Assembly: GCA_003193925.1 (NCBI GenBank)
Contig: PSPG01000005.1
Span: 37,174-101,173, forward strand
DNA length: 64,000 nucleotides
Direction of reading: 5' to 3'
From: Candidatus Thalassarchaeum betae
GTDB lineage: Archaea > Thermoplasmatota > Poseidoniia > Poseidoniales > Thalassarchaeaceae
Part shown: one piece after another, positions 46,939 through 55,886 of the stretch
How positions within the stretch are numbered: the stretch's first letter is position 1
Layout: every line of letters begins with the position of its first letter
Program-made: the position numbers and the translations under genes
Notes under the pieces: model-generated
Database searches by the model: none
The model's input: the letters and a program-made list of their open reading frames with translations, nothing else
Told to the model about the DNA's origin: nothing

Positions 46939-49407
46939 TCACTCTACCTCCACGACTCGGGCAGTGAACCCGAATGGCTCGAACTCTTCACCGACGGCCT
47001 CGTAGAACTGCTTCATCCACTCGACGAGGTGCAGTCGAGCGGTGTGGATGTTGGGGCTGAAGAGGCCGAGGATCCATGCGAAGACCTGGACGCCGAGCCA
47101 AGCGAATGCCAGCGTGACGACCATGTAGACGCCGCCGACCAGGGCAAGCCCGGTGAACCATGCGGCCAACTCCGCCAGTCTGACTTGTCCATAGATCGTT
47201 GTATTGATCATCCCAATATATCCCAGGCCCTGCAAGAGCGCGGGGACGATGAGCAGCGGTGAGAGGACCATCGCCATCGTATGAGGCTCGACGCCTGCAA
47301 GCACCATACCGAGGATGCCGCTCGCAGTCATCCCGTGAAGCAGGCCGAACTGGGAGGTCCCTGCCGGCAGGCGCTTGGAGAACAGCTTGATTGCGATCGC
47401 TGCCAGCACCGGCGCCACCGCCACGAACAGCAGCAGTCCCTCGACGCCAGCTACCCCCAACCCATCCACCGCGTTCAGCATGCCGGCTCCTTCTACATGG
47501 TGTGCTGGGTCAGGGCTATTCCCGTAGAGCATGTCGTTGCCCGTCTCGGCTATCTTGACTCCAGCCACGCCCACAGCGAACAGCCGCACGTAGGAGATGA
47601 CAGTCGGCATAATGCCGACCCCCTCGATGGGTCCCATCATCACGGCGATCAGTATCGGCATCCCGTGATACCTGTAACTGGCATAGATGAGCATCAATAT
47701 GCCGACAGCGACGAGGATGGCGCCGTAGTTCTGCATCATGGTCAATAGTTCGTCACCGGGGGTGTTCTTCAGCCCCAGGAAGCCATAGGAGGCAAGGAAG
47801 CCACCGAAGAGGATAGTTATCCACGAGCCACGATCGAAAATCGCGACGATCGGGCCGGCGTTGCCATGGCTGTCACCGTGAAGCCAGATGTCTCGGAAGC
47901 CAATCAGAAGCCCGAGCAGGACATGGACGGCGCCCATGTAGATAGTGAGAAGTATCAAATCCTCGAGGTTGCCCCCTGCCGAGGTAGGGACCACCCTGTG
48001 GAAGGGGTAAGCGAGGACCAGGCCGAAGGGCCCGGACCACTGCCAATGGATCATTCCACCTTTCGGATACAATGCCGCCAACCAAGACGCCCATGCTGGG
48101 GCGTGACTGTCGACCCAATCGCCATCTACCCTGTGCGGTAATATCTCGTAGCCGGCGAATTCGCCGTAGATGTAGCCGAAGACCACGGCGGAGAAGCCGA
48201 TGTAGACGATGAACTTGGAGGCGAGCAGCCCGGTCTCGGTGTGACCGATCCTCCTGTAGAGAAAGTAACCGAATCCCATCGTGGCGGCGCCGTAGACGAT
48301 GTCGCCGAGAATGAGCCCGAAGAACAGGGGGTAGGTGAAGAACATGAACAGGGTTGGGTCGACCTTGCCGTAGCGAGGCCGTCCCATCAGATCGGTGATC
48401 AGCTCCATCGGTTTGCTCGCGTCGCGATCGGCGAACTTGATCGGCGGTAGTTTGAGTTCGGGTCCGTGGTGACCATGTCCGCCGCCACCGGGCACCACCT
48501 TGTACGGCTCGATGTTGACGACTCGACAGGTCTCTGAAAGCACTGCGCTGACCTCCTCTGAGCGAGAGGTCTCGATCCATCCGTCAATCACGAAAGCGTG
48601 GCCGCTGACCGCGACTCTTATCGGGCCGAGAGCCAGTGCCATATCTCGCTCCAGAAGTTCGATTCCACCGAGCAGGGCCGCTCCGTTGGCTTCGGCCCAG
48701 CCGTCCAACTCGCCCTGCAGCGTCGAGCGCTCGGCCAGCAACTCCTCTCGCCTCGCGGCGAGCTCCTCCAGACGAGCCTCTATCGGACCCTCGCCATCAG
48801 GAGCCGAGATAGCGGCGAATCCCGCCTCTGCCAACTCCGACTGGACTGCGGATGAGGAGGCGTTCTCGCAGAACAGCGCAATCACGGCGGGCTTGACGCC
48901 CTCGATTACGACCAAGCCACCGGAGGCGGCCGCCTCTGCTCGGGCGGCATCTTTCACGGTGCCGACGAAGACAGTCAGCGATCCGTAGCCCGAAAGCACG
49001 TCGAGATCGAGGTCCAGCGGTTGCAGCACTTCCAGAGAATCACTCTCTTCCCCACTGCTGGAGAGTTCGCTGTCGATGAGATCAATGCGGTCCAAGTGGC
49101 CGAGCATCATCTCGATGCGAGAAGGGAGATCTCCGCCCAGCTGGTCGCGAATTGGTTCAGACTCCATCGGGATCTTCGGGTCGATGAGGTCCAGTTGGGA
49201 AGAAGCGCTGCGGTAGCGATTGAGGTCGCGACCGATCTCCTCGGATTCGTCGGTGGGACTGCCGAGGTCGAAGCCCTCCTCGTCCCCGGGATAATCCAGG
49301 AGGTGGACCGCCTTCAGATCAGCGAGTGACTGGACCGCGTCATCGACATTGGAGAGAGAGCCAGCAGCGGTCAGACGGGACATCGCTTGGGTGGTTAGAC
49401 TGCCCAT
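46939..49407 (-). CDS. atpI: A-type ATP synthase subunit I (a-subunit)
   Basis: 822 aa, longer than the common 620-700 aa. Cytoplasmic N-terminal half (about 1-340) with two coiled-coil arms, then about eight membrane helices from near 350 (FFTYPLFFGLILGDIVYGA). Conserved stretches GVGIMPTVISYVRLFAVGVAGVKIAET, including the essential arginine that faces the rotor, and ATG start at 49407. Forms the ion half-channels against subunit K. Lies between atpH and atpK. Confidence 0.95.
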   Translation of the reverse strand: MGSLTTQAMSRLTAAGSLSNVDDAVQSLADLKAVHLLDYPGDEEGFDLGSPTDESEEIGRDLNRYRSASSQLDLIDPKIPMESEPIRDQLGGDLPSRIEMMLGHLDRIDLIDSELSSSGEESDSLEVLQPLDLDLDVLSGYGSLTVFVGTVKDAARAEAAASGGLVVIEGVKPAVIALFCENASSSAVQSELAEAGFAAISAPDGEGPIEARLEELAARREELLAERSTLQGELDGWAEANGAALLGGIELLERDMALALGPIRVAVSGHAFVIDGWIETSRSEEVSAVLSETCRVVNIEPYKVVPGGGGHGHHGPELKLPPIKFADRDASKPMELITDLMGRPRYGKVDPTLFMFFTYPLFFGLILGDIVYGAATMGFGYFLYRRIGHTETGLLASKFIVYIGFSAVVFGYIYGEFAGYEILPHRVDGDWVDSHAPAWASWLAALYPKGGMIHWQWSGPFGLVLAYPFHRVVPTSAGGNLEDLILLTIYMGAVHVLLGLLIGFRDIWLHGDSHGNAGPIVAIFDRGSWITILFGGFLASYGFLGLKNTPGDELLTMMQNYGAILVAVGILMLIYASYRYHGMPILIAVMMGPIEGVGIMPTVISYVRLFAVGVAGVKIAETGNDMLYGNSPDPAHHVEGAGMLNAVDGLGVAGVEGLLLFVAVAPVLAAIAIKLFSKRLPAGTSQFGLLHGMTASGILGMVLAGVEPHTMAMVLSPLLIVPALLQGLGYIGMINTTIYGQVRLAELAAWFTGLALVGGVYMVVTLAFAWLGVQVFAWILGLFSPNIHTARLHLVEWMKQFYEAVGEEFEPFGFTARVVEVE

Positions 49408-49446
49408 TCACTCGACTCCGATTATATCAATCAACACGTGGGGGAT

Positions 49447-49764
49447 CTACGATTGGAGGAACGCGTCGAGCACCGAGTCGACCGCGGACGAGCGGTTCTT
49501 CTCGCCGTGCTCGTGAATCGCCGCCAGAGCAGCCTCGCCATCGGTTCGGATGGAGTTCGCCTTCTTGCCCGCAGCGGCCCTCGTATCATCGATCATCGAC
49601 TGCGCCTCTGCATCCGCATCCTGTAGTCCGGAAGAAAGAGTGTCGGCCGCCTTAGCACGAGCTTTGCTGGTAATGTCCAATGCCTCCGAGCGAGCCTTCT
49701 CCAACTTGATGGTGGTCTTCCCCTCTGCCTCCTTGATAGACCTCAGAACTTCATCCCTAGCCAC
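49447..49764 (-). CDS. atpH: A-type ATP synthase subunit H
   Basis: 105 aa from the GTG at 49764 (MARDEVLRSIKEAE), selected because GAGGGTGA lies about 6 nt upstream; the in-frame GTG at 49773 falls within that ribosome site. Single long Ala/Lys/Asp-rich helix (TTIKLEKARSEALDITSKARAKAADTLSSG) typical of peripheral-stalk subunit H. First gene of the operon, 39 nt before atpI. Confidence 0.88.
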   Translation of the reverse strand: MARDEVLRSIKEAEGKTTIKLEKARSEALDITSKARAKAADTLSSGLQDADAEAQSMIDDTRAAAGKKANSIRTDGEAALAAIHEHGEKNRSSAVDSVLDAFLQS

Positions 49765-49767
49765 GAT

Positions 49768-49786
49768 GTTCACCCTCTGGGTGAAC
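49768..49786 (-). promoter_or_regulatory. Stem-loop that includes the atpH ribosome-binding site
   Basis: On the minus strand GTTCACCC-AGA-GGGTGAAC is a perfect 8-bp stem with a 3-nt loop, ending 3 nt before the GTG start of atpH. The right arm contains the GGGTGA Shine-Dalgarno, so folding would hide it. An AT box (49804-49813) lies 25-30 nt upstream, placing the transcript start near the left arm. Translational control of the ATP synthase operon, or a dyad operator, is inferred. Confidence 0.5.
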
Positions 49787-49890
49787 CGCGGAAAGTTGGC
49801 GAGTTTATCATATTGACCGTTTCGCTCCTTCGTGGGCTCTGAGGCTGGTCACGGGATTCAACCAAATAGAGGATGTAAGGAGGAGTCGGC

Positions 49891-50601
49891 ATGGATGCCG
49901 AACGCATCGGTGCCGAGGATTGGAACGAGCTCCAGCGCAATCTCGAGGCGAGCATCCCTGTGTATGATAAAATCAACAGATTCGCCACTCTCGGACAGGT
50001 CTCCAAGTGGCGCAGGATGGTACAGGACAGACTGCCTGCGCAGGGGCGGGTCCTCGAGGTCGGATGCGGTCCCGGGAGCTTCGCCGAGGAGGTCGTGGGC
50101 AGGGACTTGGTATGCCTCGACCCCATTTCGGAGATGCTGCGTGCAGCACAGTCTCGTGTCGACCCGAAGAGGGAGGCTCGCGGGGACTCGGCCGTCGAGT
50201 TCGTCGAGGGCACGGCGGAAGACCTGCCCTTCGATGACGACTCGTTCGACGCGGTATGCTCGCTGTTCTCGTTCAGGGACTGGTACGACAAGCGCGCTGG
50301 TCTGGCCGAGGCGCTCAGGGTGCTGAAGCCCGGGGGGGTACTGGTAATCGTCGACCCAGCTAAGATCAACCGGCTCCACGGAGCACTCGGTTGGCTTTGG
50401 ATGAGGGTCTGGGTCGGTACCTACGCCAGACTCGTCTACAGGAAGAGCGATCACCCCTGGAGGTGGCTGACGAGGACATACTCGAGCTTCGGTACCACGC
50501 GCGTCTACGTGCGCATGCTGGAAGAGGTAGGATTCTCTGATGTCCGAGCCAAGGTCGTCTTCCCTGGCATGGCCACCATCTGGCAGGGCACCTCACCCTA
50601 G
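49891..50601 (+). CDS. UbiE-like class I methyltransferase
   Basis: 236 aa; ATG at 49891 behind AAGGAGGAG. SAM-binding motif I is LEVGCGPGSFAEEV, motif II/III region DLPFDDDSFDAVCSLFSFRDWYDKR and LRVLKPGGVLVIVDPAK, the pattern of UbiE/MenG-type quinone methyltransferases. The C-terminus (about 160-236) is basic and hydrophobic. Being opposite isoprenoid genes makes a quinone or lipid substrate plausible, but that is inference. Divergent from the atp operon. Confidence 0.72.
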   Translation: MDAERIGAEDWNELQRNLEASIPVYDKINRFATLGQVSKWRRMVQDRLPAQGRVLEVGCGPGSFAEEVVGRDLVCLDPISEMLRAAQSRVDPKREARGDSAVEFVEGTAEDLPFDDDSFDAVCSLFSFRDWYDKRAGLAEALRVLKPGGVLVIVDPAKINRLHGALGWLWMRVWVGTYARLVYRKSDHPWRWLTRTYSSFGTTRVYVRMLEEVGFSDVRAKVVFPGMATIWQGTSP

Positions 50602-51696
50602 GCCGAGCAGGGGGCGGCAGGTCACTGCCCGCCAGATGAACCGCTTGGTCAGCCTGTTGAAAGCAATGTTGAGCAGCCAGTCGGGGGCGCGGAACAGCAG
50701 GCTGCCGAGCCTGAAGGCCCGCTTTGAGTTGCGCATCACCTTGCCCATCTGTGTATTCCACCTTCGCTCGTACTCACTGAGTGGAGTACCGTCCCTCAGG
50801 TGCTCTGCGACCACCTGTCCTGCGATGCGCCCGCCGATCATCGCGATTGTGATACCGGCCCCGTTGGAGGGCAGGACCATGCCGGCAGCATCGCCGACGA
50901 GGAGATGGTTGCCCTTGACGAGGGAGCGGATGGAGCCTGACATCGGGAGGGAGCCGGCTCCGCTGTAGGTGACTTGGCCGCCGTACCTCGAGATGAAGTC
51001 CTCGGCGTAATTGTTCAGGCTCTTGCCCTTGGCCAGGCTCCTCTGGATGCCGAGTCCGATGTTAGCTCCGCCGTCCTTCGGGAACATCCAGGCGTAACCG
51101 CCCGGCGCCACCGAGCCGAAGTGCAGTTCCACCGCGTCGGTGAACTCTCCGGACATGAGCACGAACTTCACCGGGATGTTGAGCGACTCCTCCTGCCACT
51201 GCGTCTTGCGGACGGGGTCGTTGTGACCAGCGGCCCCGACGATGACCCTGGCCGTGTACTCTGAACCGTCCCTCAGGTAGACCGTCTCGTCCTCGACTCG
51301 CTCGACGCGACTGTCGACGAGGTACTCGGCTCCCTTTGACTTGGCCAAGTCTACCAAAGCCTCGTCATGAGCTACGCGATTGAGTACCAGTCCATCGAAA
51401 TCGTATCTCAGCGGCTTGCCGGAAGGAGGGACCAGGCGCATCTCTCCGGTCCTCTTCGATATGGCTTCCTCAGGTGTCTGCAGAAGGTCGTCCACGTCTG
51501 GGACGTCGGGACAGAGCCTACGCATCTCGTCGTTGCTGGGAACTAGTTCGCCGCACTGCAGCGGCGAGCCGATGGGGTCCCTTCCGTCGATGACCAGTAC
51601 GTCTGCCCCGCCCTCGGCGATGTAGCGGGCCGCAGTGCTGCCTGCAGGACCGCCTCCGACGACTATCGCGTCCCAGTCGGTGCGAATCTCGGGCAT
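50593..51696 (-). CDS. Geranylgeranyl reductase family flavoprotein
   Basis: 367 aa from the ATG at 51696 (MPEIRTDWDAIVVGGGPAGSTAARYIAEGG), 4 nt after the idsA stop. FAD-binding GxGxxG motif at the N-terminus, CGELVPSN with the active-site cysteine region, and GGYAWMFPKDGGANIGLGI, the YxWxFP motif of digeranylgeranylglycerophospholipid reductases. These saturate the double bonds of archaeal lipid chains at the membrane. The C-terminal helix region is rich in Arg. Its end overlaps the methyltransferase end. Confidence 0.9.
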   Translation of the reverse strand: MPEIRTDWDAIVVGGGPAGSTAARYIAEGGADVLVIDGRDPIGSPLQCGELVPSNDEMRRLCPDVPDVDDLLQTPEEAISKRTGEMRLVPPSGKPLRYDFDGLVLNRVAHDEALVDLAKSKGAEYLVDSRVERVEDETVYLRDGSEYTARVIVGAAGHNDPVRKTQWQEESLNIPVKFVLMSGEFTDAVELHFGSVAPGGYAWMFPKDGGANIGLGIQRSLAKGKSLNNYAEDFISRYGGQVTYSGAGSLPMSGSIRSLVKGNHLLVGDAAGMVLPSNGAGITIAMIGGRIAGQVVAEHLRDGTPLSEYERRWNTQMGKVMRNSKRAFRLGSLLFRAPDWLLNIAFNRLTKRFIWRAVTCRPLLGLG

Positions 51697-51700
51697 GTCC

Positions 51701-52681
51701 TCAGGTCCGGCGCGACTGGGAGAGTCTGGCGACCTCTGACATGAGGTCGCGCGCCGCGCTCGGGGGAAGCGAGTCAATCTCTGCCAGAGCGCGGTCGAGG
51801 TGGTTCTCGATGAGTTGGAGCGCGTAGTCGAACGAGCCTGCCTCCTCGAGCAGGTAAGTCAGCTCCTCCCAACGGTCGTCGCTGAAGTTCCGCAGGACGT
51901 CGGCCAGTTGCTCGCGCTCGACGCCGTGCAGCATGGTGAGCGCGTGGATGATGGGCAGCGTCATCTTACCCTCGTGGACGTCGGTGCCTCTCGGCTTGCC
52001 CATTGAAGCCTCACCAGTCAGATCCAGCATGTCGTCGACTAGCTGGAATGCGCGACCGACCTCCATTCCGAAGCCATCCAAGGCCTCGACAGTGGAGTCT
52101 GGGGCGTTGGCGACGATGGCTGCACACGAGCAGGCGGTGGCGAAGGCGCCGGCGGTCTTGCCATCGATGATGGCGTAGTAGTCCTCTGGCGTCGTAGCCA
52201 AGTCGTCGATGTGCTCGAACTGCAGAAGCTCACCCGTGGCTATGCCCGCGCAAGTGCGAGCCATCCGCTCGACGATCCGAGCCTCGTAGCGACCGCCGAG
52301 CTCGAAGCCGAGCACGAAGAGGTAGTCGCCGGCGATGATGCCGTGGGCTATGCCGTGCGAGGCGTGCAGCGTCGGCTTGCCTCGGCGGGTCTTGGATTGG
52401 TCGTAGATGTCATCGTGAACGAGAGTGGCGGTGTGAATCAGCTCGGCGGATAGTGCGAGGTCCATGACCTCATTCGGGTCCCCGCCGCCGGCCGCCTCGA
52501 ATGCGAGCAAAGCGAGAACCGGGCGGTACCTCTTGCCGCCGGCCAGCAGGACGTCGCGTGCCAGGGACATCGCGGGCGCTTCCGAGCCGGTCATCCGCTC
52601 CTGTACGAAGGCCTCCAACGCCTCGTCCACGACGTTGCGCCGATTGGCGAGTCTCTCGTTAGCCGAGCGCATTGAGACCAT
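51701..52681 (-). CDS. idsA: Geranylgeranyl diphosphate synthase
   Basis: 326 aa. trans-Prenyltransferase with the first Asp motif LVHDDIYD followed by RRGKPT, and the second FQLVDDMLDLTG, plus GGKRYRP near the N-terminus. Condenses IPP with allylic diphosphates to C15/C20 chains for lipids. The residues before the first Asp motif (AELIHTATLVHDD) have no bulky aromatic at -5/-6, consistent with a C20 product, but this is an inference. TATAT at 52713-52717 lies about 32 nt upstream. Operon with the reductase that saturates its product. Confidence 0.93.
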   Translation of the reverse strand: MVSMRSANERLANRRNVVDEALEAFVQERMTGSEAPAMSLARDVLLAGGKRYRPVLALLAFEAAGGGDPNEVMDLALSAELIHTATLVHDDIYDQSKTRRGKPTLHASHGIAHGIIAGDYLFVLGFELGGRYEARIVERMARTCAGIATGELLQFEHIDDLATTPEDYYAIIDGKTAGAFATACSCAAIVANAPDSTVEALDGFGMEVGRAFQLVDDMLDLTGEASMGKPRGTDVHEGKMTLPIIHALTMLHGVEREQLADVLRNFSDDRWEELTYLLEEAGSFDYALQLIENHLDRALAEIDSLPPSAARDLMSEVARLSQSRRT

Positions 52682-52712
52682 GCTGATTCGCCCCTTCTTG
52701 GCAGGGGTCGCC

Positions 52713-52717
52713 TATAT
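52713..52717 (-). promoter_or_regulatory. TATA box upstream of idsA
   Basis: TATAT within CCTATATCAA is the only AT-rich element in the 98-nt divergent region, 32-36 nt before the idsA ATG. A GGGCAC/GTGCCC dyad (52743-52759) closer to the other gene may be its control element. Confidence 0.4.
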
Positions 52718-52779
52718 CAACAGGTGTTTGCGCCGCTGGAGCGGGCACAAGGCGTGCCCCCTCCCTTGAGGTGGATGCG

Positions 52780-53850
52780 ATGATGGACCGACTTACGCTC
52801 GCGACCATAGACGCACCCGACTGTCCCGTATCAAAGCACATGGCAATCTTCTCCGACTCCGGCGATGCTCCTGAACTCGCAATCGACAGCCGCGAAGTGA
52901 GCGGATTCACCGAGGGTCTGACCCTGCTGCGGGAAGGCGAGGTGGACATGCTCGCCATACCAGCGCGGCTGCTGCACGGGAGGCAGCTGGAGATGCTAGA
53001 CGAGGGGTGCGAGGTAATAGGCGCGAGGACCCCTCGCCGACCGAACCTGGTGCTGGTGTCGGAGAACAAGGTCTACTACCAGCCGAAGTTGGCGGTGATT
53101 CTGTCCGATTACAAGCTGGTCCGCAGGCAGCTGCGCCGAGCCAGGCGCGGACTGCGCATCCTGGGGCCGGATGCCTTCGCATCAATCAACGAGCTGGGCG
53201 AGGTCCCGGCGGGCCCTCTGGCCAAGGCGGAGTGGATGGAGTCGTTGAGGCAGAGCGGGGAGATCGACGGTTACATCACCTCTCGCCCCGTGTACGACGA
53301 GCTCGGGTTGAACACCCGCAGGCACGCCCTGCTTCCAGACCCCAAAGACAGGGGAGGCCCCCACTTCCTCCCTCTGCCATACGCCGACCTCGTCGTGCTC
53401 CTCGCGAGAAGGAGGTTTCCCCCCAGCATATCCGGGCAGATCTCCGAGCCCGAGGGCAGTACGGCCTGGTGGGTCCAGAACCACCTGATCGCGGGCCTTG
53501 GCGAGGAGATGCTGGAGAGGACTGGGATCCTCGTCAGGCACAGGCAGGTCCGCTCCCTGATGAAGCAGGCCGAGGAGTACAAGGACATCACCTTGCAGCA
53601 GTCCTGTCAGAACACCGAGGGCGAGGTGCTCGATGACGACGTACACGTCGAAATCAGGCTGGAGGTCATCTCCAAGAACGGCCACAAGACGCTGGGTCTG
53701 GAACGGGTCATCACGTACTCCAAGTACCAGCATGCCACCATCTCCCTGTTGCGGGACTGGGAGGCTCTCGTCCTCGAGGTCTCGAGGGAGGTCCCCAAGG
53801 ACTTCTACACCGACGTCGAGGCCCCGGCGTACATCGACCTGATTGAGTGA
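52780..53850 (+). CDS. Porphobilinogen-deaminase-like protein, function uncertain
   Basis: 356 aa from the ATG at 52780 (GAGGTG at 52768-52773; a GTG at 52771 is in frame). The order of elements recalls hydroxymethylbilane synthase: an early LTLATID strand, LREGEVDMLAIPARLL where HemC has DvAVHSlKD, RTPRRPNLVLVS where HemC has R-x-dprD-alv, a Gly-rich loop, and a C-terminal domain with a single cysteine in QQSCQN. The catalytic SLKDVP and the RR sulphate-binding motifs are not evident. No other heme genes lie nearby. It may be a repurposed periplasmic-binding-type fold. Confidence 0.45.
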   Translation: MMDRLTLATIDAPDCPVSKHMAIFSDSGDAPELAIDSREVSGFTEGLTLLREGEVDMLAIPARLLHGRQLEMLDEGCEVIGARTPRRPNLVLVSENKVYYQPKLAVILSDYKLVRRQLRRARRGLRILGPDAFASINELGEVPAGPLAKAEWMESLRQSGEIDGYITSRPVYDELGLNTRRHALLPDPKDRGGPHFLPLPYADLVVLLARRRFPPSISGQISEPEGSTAWWVQNHLIAGLGEEMLERTGILVRHRQVRSLMKQAEEYKDITLQQSCQNTEGEVLDDDVHVEIRLEVISKNGHKTLGLERVITYSKYQHATISLLRDWEALVLEVSREVPKDFYTDVEAPAYIDLIE

Positions 53851-53951
53851 ACGGCGTTCCCCATAACGGCCGCTAACGCCGCCACGGCACCTGTGGTACT
53901 GCGTAAGCGATATGACGGACGGGGGCGGGGGCGCTTTGGAGGGTGCTGGGA

Positions 53952-54932
53952 TTGAAGGTCGACAGAGTGCTGCTGGACGCCCTGTACAGGGGCCGGCTGG
54001 TCGGGCTTCGGACCAGGGCGGAGGAGGCCGGTCTGAGTAAGAGCGGTTCGGTCGAGGTGGTGCGGGCCAGGCTCATCCAACACCACATCCTAGGTGACAG
54101 CGATCTTTCCTGGGAGGGCATCCAGTCGATGTCCCACAAGGAGATCGGCGAGGTCCTCAAGGTCTTCGGGATCAAGTCATCCGGCTCACACAAGGAGAGG
54201 CGGCAGAGACTGTGGCTTCACCTAAACTTCGACTCACGCAGAATGACCGTGGAGCGACTGGTCGAGGTGGATCGCGATCGTCTCCACAAACTCTGCCGGA
54301 GGCTGGAATTGGAACGAACAGGCAACCGGATGGTACTGGTGGGCAGGGTCGCGGGCGTCCTGACCAGTCAGGCCAACGGCTGGGGCAGAATCAAGCGCAG
54401 TCTGTGGCGCTCAGGCATCCCCGACCTCCCTATGGGCGAAATCGAGGCAGGGGCCGAGGATGTAGTCGAGGAGGTCGAAATCGGATTAGAGGAGATGCCC
54501 GCTGAGCCTAAGGAGGAGCCTGACTTCCAACAGTCGACGTCCGACGCGGTGCTGGAGGATGCCAGCGACGCGCTGGTGTTCGAGCTCGACAAGGTCGAGT
54601 CGTCAGTCCAAGGGGCGCTGCTGACCATCCAAGCCCGGGTCGAGGACCTCGAGAGGATGGTCGGAACCATCCTGAGGGGCCACGGAGGCAGATGGGGCGA
54701 GGAGGAGGAGGCCCTTCTCATCAGACTGGCGGAGCGGAGAGGCTGGCCGCTGGAGAGCGACGAGGTGCGCTCGAGGGTGACGAGCGTAGCCACCAACATC
54801 GCCGAGATCAAGGGCGCCTCCCTCGGAGATGGCGGACCGCGCGGCAGGATTGACTCCAGCGCGGCGCTGGAGCGGATCAGAGAGAAGATGAGACACGCTG
54901 AGACGCTGCTCTCGAAGGGCCCCGAGGACTGA
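53952..54932 (+). CDS. Protein with tandem SAP-like DNA-binding motifs
   Basis: 326 aa from the TTG at 53952, with GGAGGG 8 nt upstream; the GTG at 53943 is the other option. Three SAP-like helix-loop-helix units: LVGLRTRAEEAGLSKSGSVEVVRARL (about 12-45), IGEVLKVFGIKSSGSHKERRQRLWLHL (about 60-95) and DRLHKLCRRLELERTGNRMVLVGRVAGVL (about 105-135). Then comes an acidic linker and a helical C-terminal half. SAP motifs bind AT-rich or structured DNA. It converges on the RPA gene pair, hinting at a role in DNA maintenance, but no family name can be given. Confidence 0.55.
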   Translation: MKVDRVLLDALYRGRLVGLRTRAEEAGLSKSGSVEVVRARLIQHHILGDSDLSWEGIQSMSHKEIGEVLKVFGIKSSGSHKERRQRLWLHLNFDSRRMTVERLVEVDRDRLHKLCRRLELERTGNRMVLVGRVAGVLTSQANGWGRIKRSLWRSGIPDLPMGEIEAGAEDVVEEVEIGLEEMPAEPKEEPDFQQSTSDAVLEDASDALVFELDKVESSVQGALLTIQARVEDLERMVGTILRGHGGRWGEEEEALLIRLAERRGWPLESDEVRSRVTSVATNIAEIKGASLGDGGPRGRIDSSAALERIREKMRHAETLLSKGPED

Positions 54933-55886
54933 TTACTCGGGAACTATCTGGAAGTACCCGAAGCGAGGCTCCATCACCTCGCCTTGGTCACGGGCGTCGT
55001 CTATCGCATCCTCGGCGGACTCGCGAGAGTGGCCTGACTGGACGAGAGCGTGGACGACGTTGCCGTACTCGACCCCCTCTCCGGCGTCCTGCGAGCGTAT
55101 GGTATCGAGAATGAGGGGCAGAGCGTCGCCGGGAGGGTCGGAAGGCGACGGCTGGGGCTCCTGTGTATGCGATACCGCCTCATCCAGCGTCGGAGGGGGA
55201 ACTGTTAGCTCCGACTCCTCCATGACAGCGGTCCTGCCTGTCGCCATCGAGAGAGCCTGCAAGACCCCGAGCCGGTAGTTCTCCGGGTCGAACTCGCCGT
55301 AGTGGCCTCGGGCGAGTATCAGGCCATCGACGAGGTCGCTCGGCACGCCAGCGGCCTCGAGGGCCGCAGGAGTAAGATCGCTCTCCAGCGAGGCCGAGTG
55401 CGCGTCGATGCGTCGCAGGGTCGCCTCGGCCGTCTCGACCAGCCAACTGGTGTAGCACTCTCGATCGATGACAGTGAATTCCTCGGCGCGCAGAGAGGTG
55501 AAGACGCCGCCGTCATCGGTCTCGAACCAGCGGGCCTTACCCACTAGGGCCAGCAGGAACCTGTCGCCGGATTCGAAGCGAGCCATCAGCTCCTCGAAGT
55601 CAGGATGCATTTCGGGTTGGAATGATGCGACGTTGAACAGGTAGCTCCCAGTCGGGTCTCTGATGTGGCCCGAGTAGTTGGGGCCACTGTCGCCTTCTCG
55701 GCGCTCCATCCTGTCGATGACGCCGCAGACGAGCGCCCGGTTGATCTTGGCGCCCAGTTTGGTGATGACGAAGGACGGGTCGTACTCGCCGGAGCCCTCC
55801 TCCAGCAGTGAGGCCTCTTGGTACTCCTGGGCGAATATGCGCAAGGCGGTCTGGCGGGTAAATCGACGTGTTGGCTCCTGCATCAC
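54933..55886 (-). CDS. RPA-associated OB-fold protein (COG3390 type)
   Basis: 317 aa. N-terminal OB fold with NRALVCGVIDRMERREGDSGPNYSGHIRDPTGSYLFNVASFQPE, the hallmark of the euryarchaeal RPA-associated proteins encoded beside RPA, followed by a helical middle, a Pro-rich linker, and a C-terminal winged-helix-like domain (EYGNVVHALVQSGHSRESAEDAIDDARDQGEVMEPRFGYFQI). It probably forms part of the single-strand DNA-binding complex. Start overlaps the rpa stop (ATGA, 55883-55886). Confidence 0.85.
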   Translation of the reverse strand: MMQEPTRRFTRQTALRIFAQEYQEASLLEEGSGEYDPSFVITKLGAKINRALVCGVIDRMERREGDSGPNYSGHIRDPTGSYLFNVASFQPEMHPDFEELMARFESGDRFLLALVGKARWFETDDGGVFTSLRAEEFTVIDRECYTSWLVETAEATLRRIDAHSASLESDLTPAALEAAGVPSDLVDGLILARGHYGEFDPENYRLGVLQALSMATGRTAVMEESELTVPPPTLDEAVSHTQEPQPSPSDPPGDALPLILDTIRSQDAGEGVEYGNVVHALVQSGHSRESAEDAIDDARDQGEVMEPRFGYFQIVPE

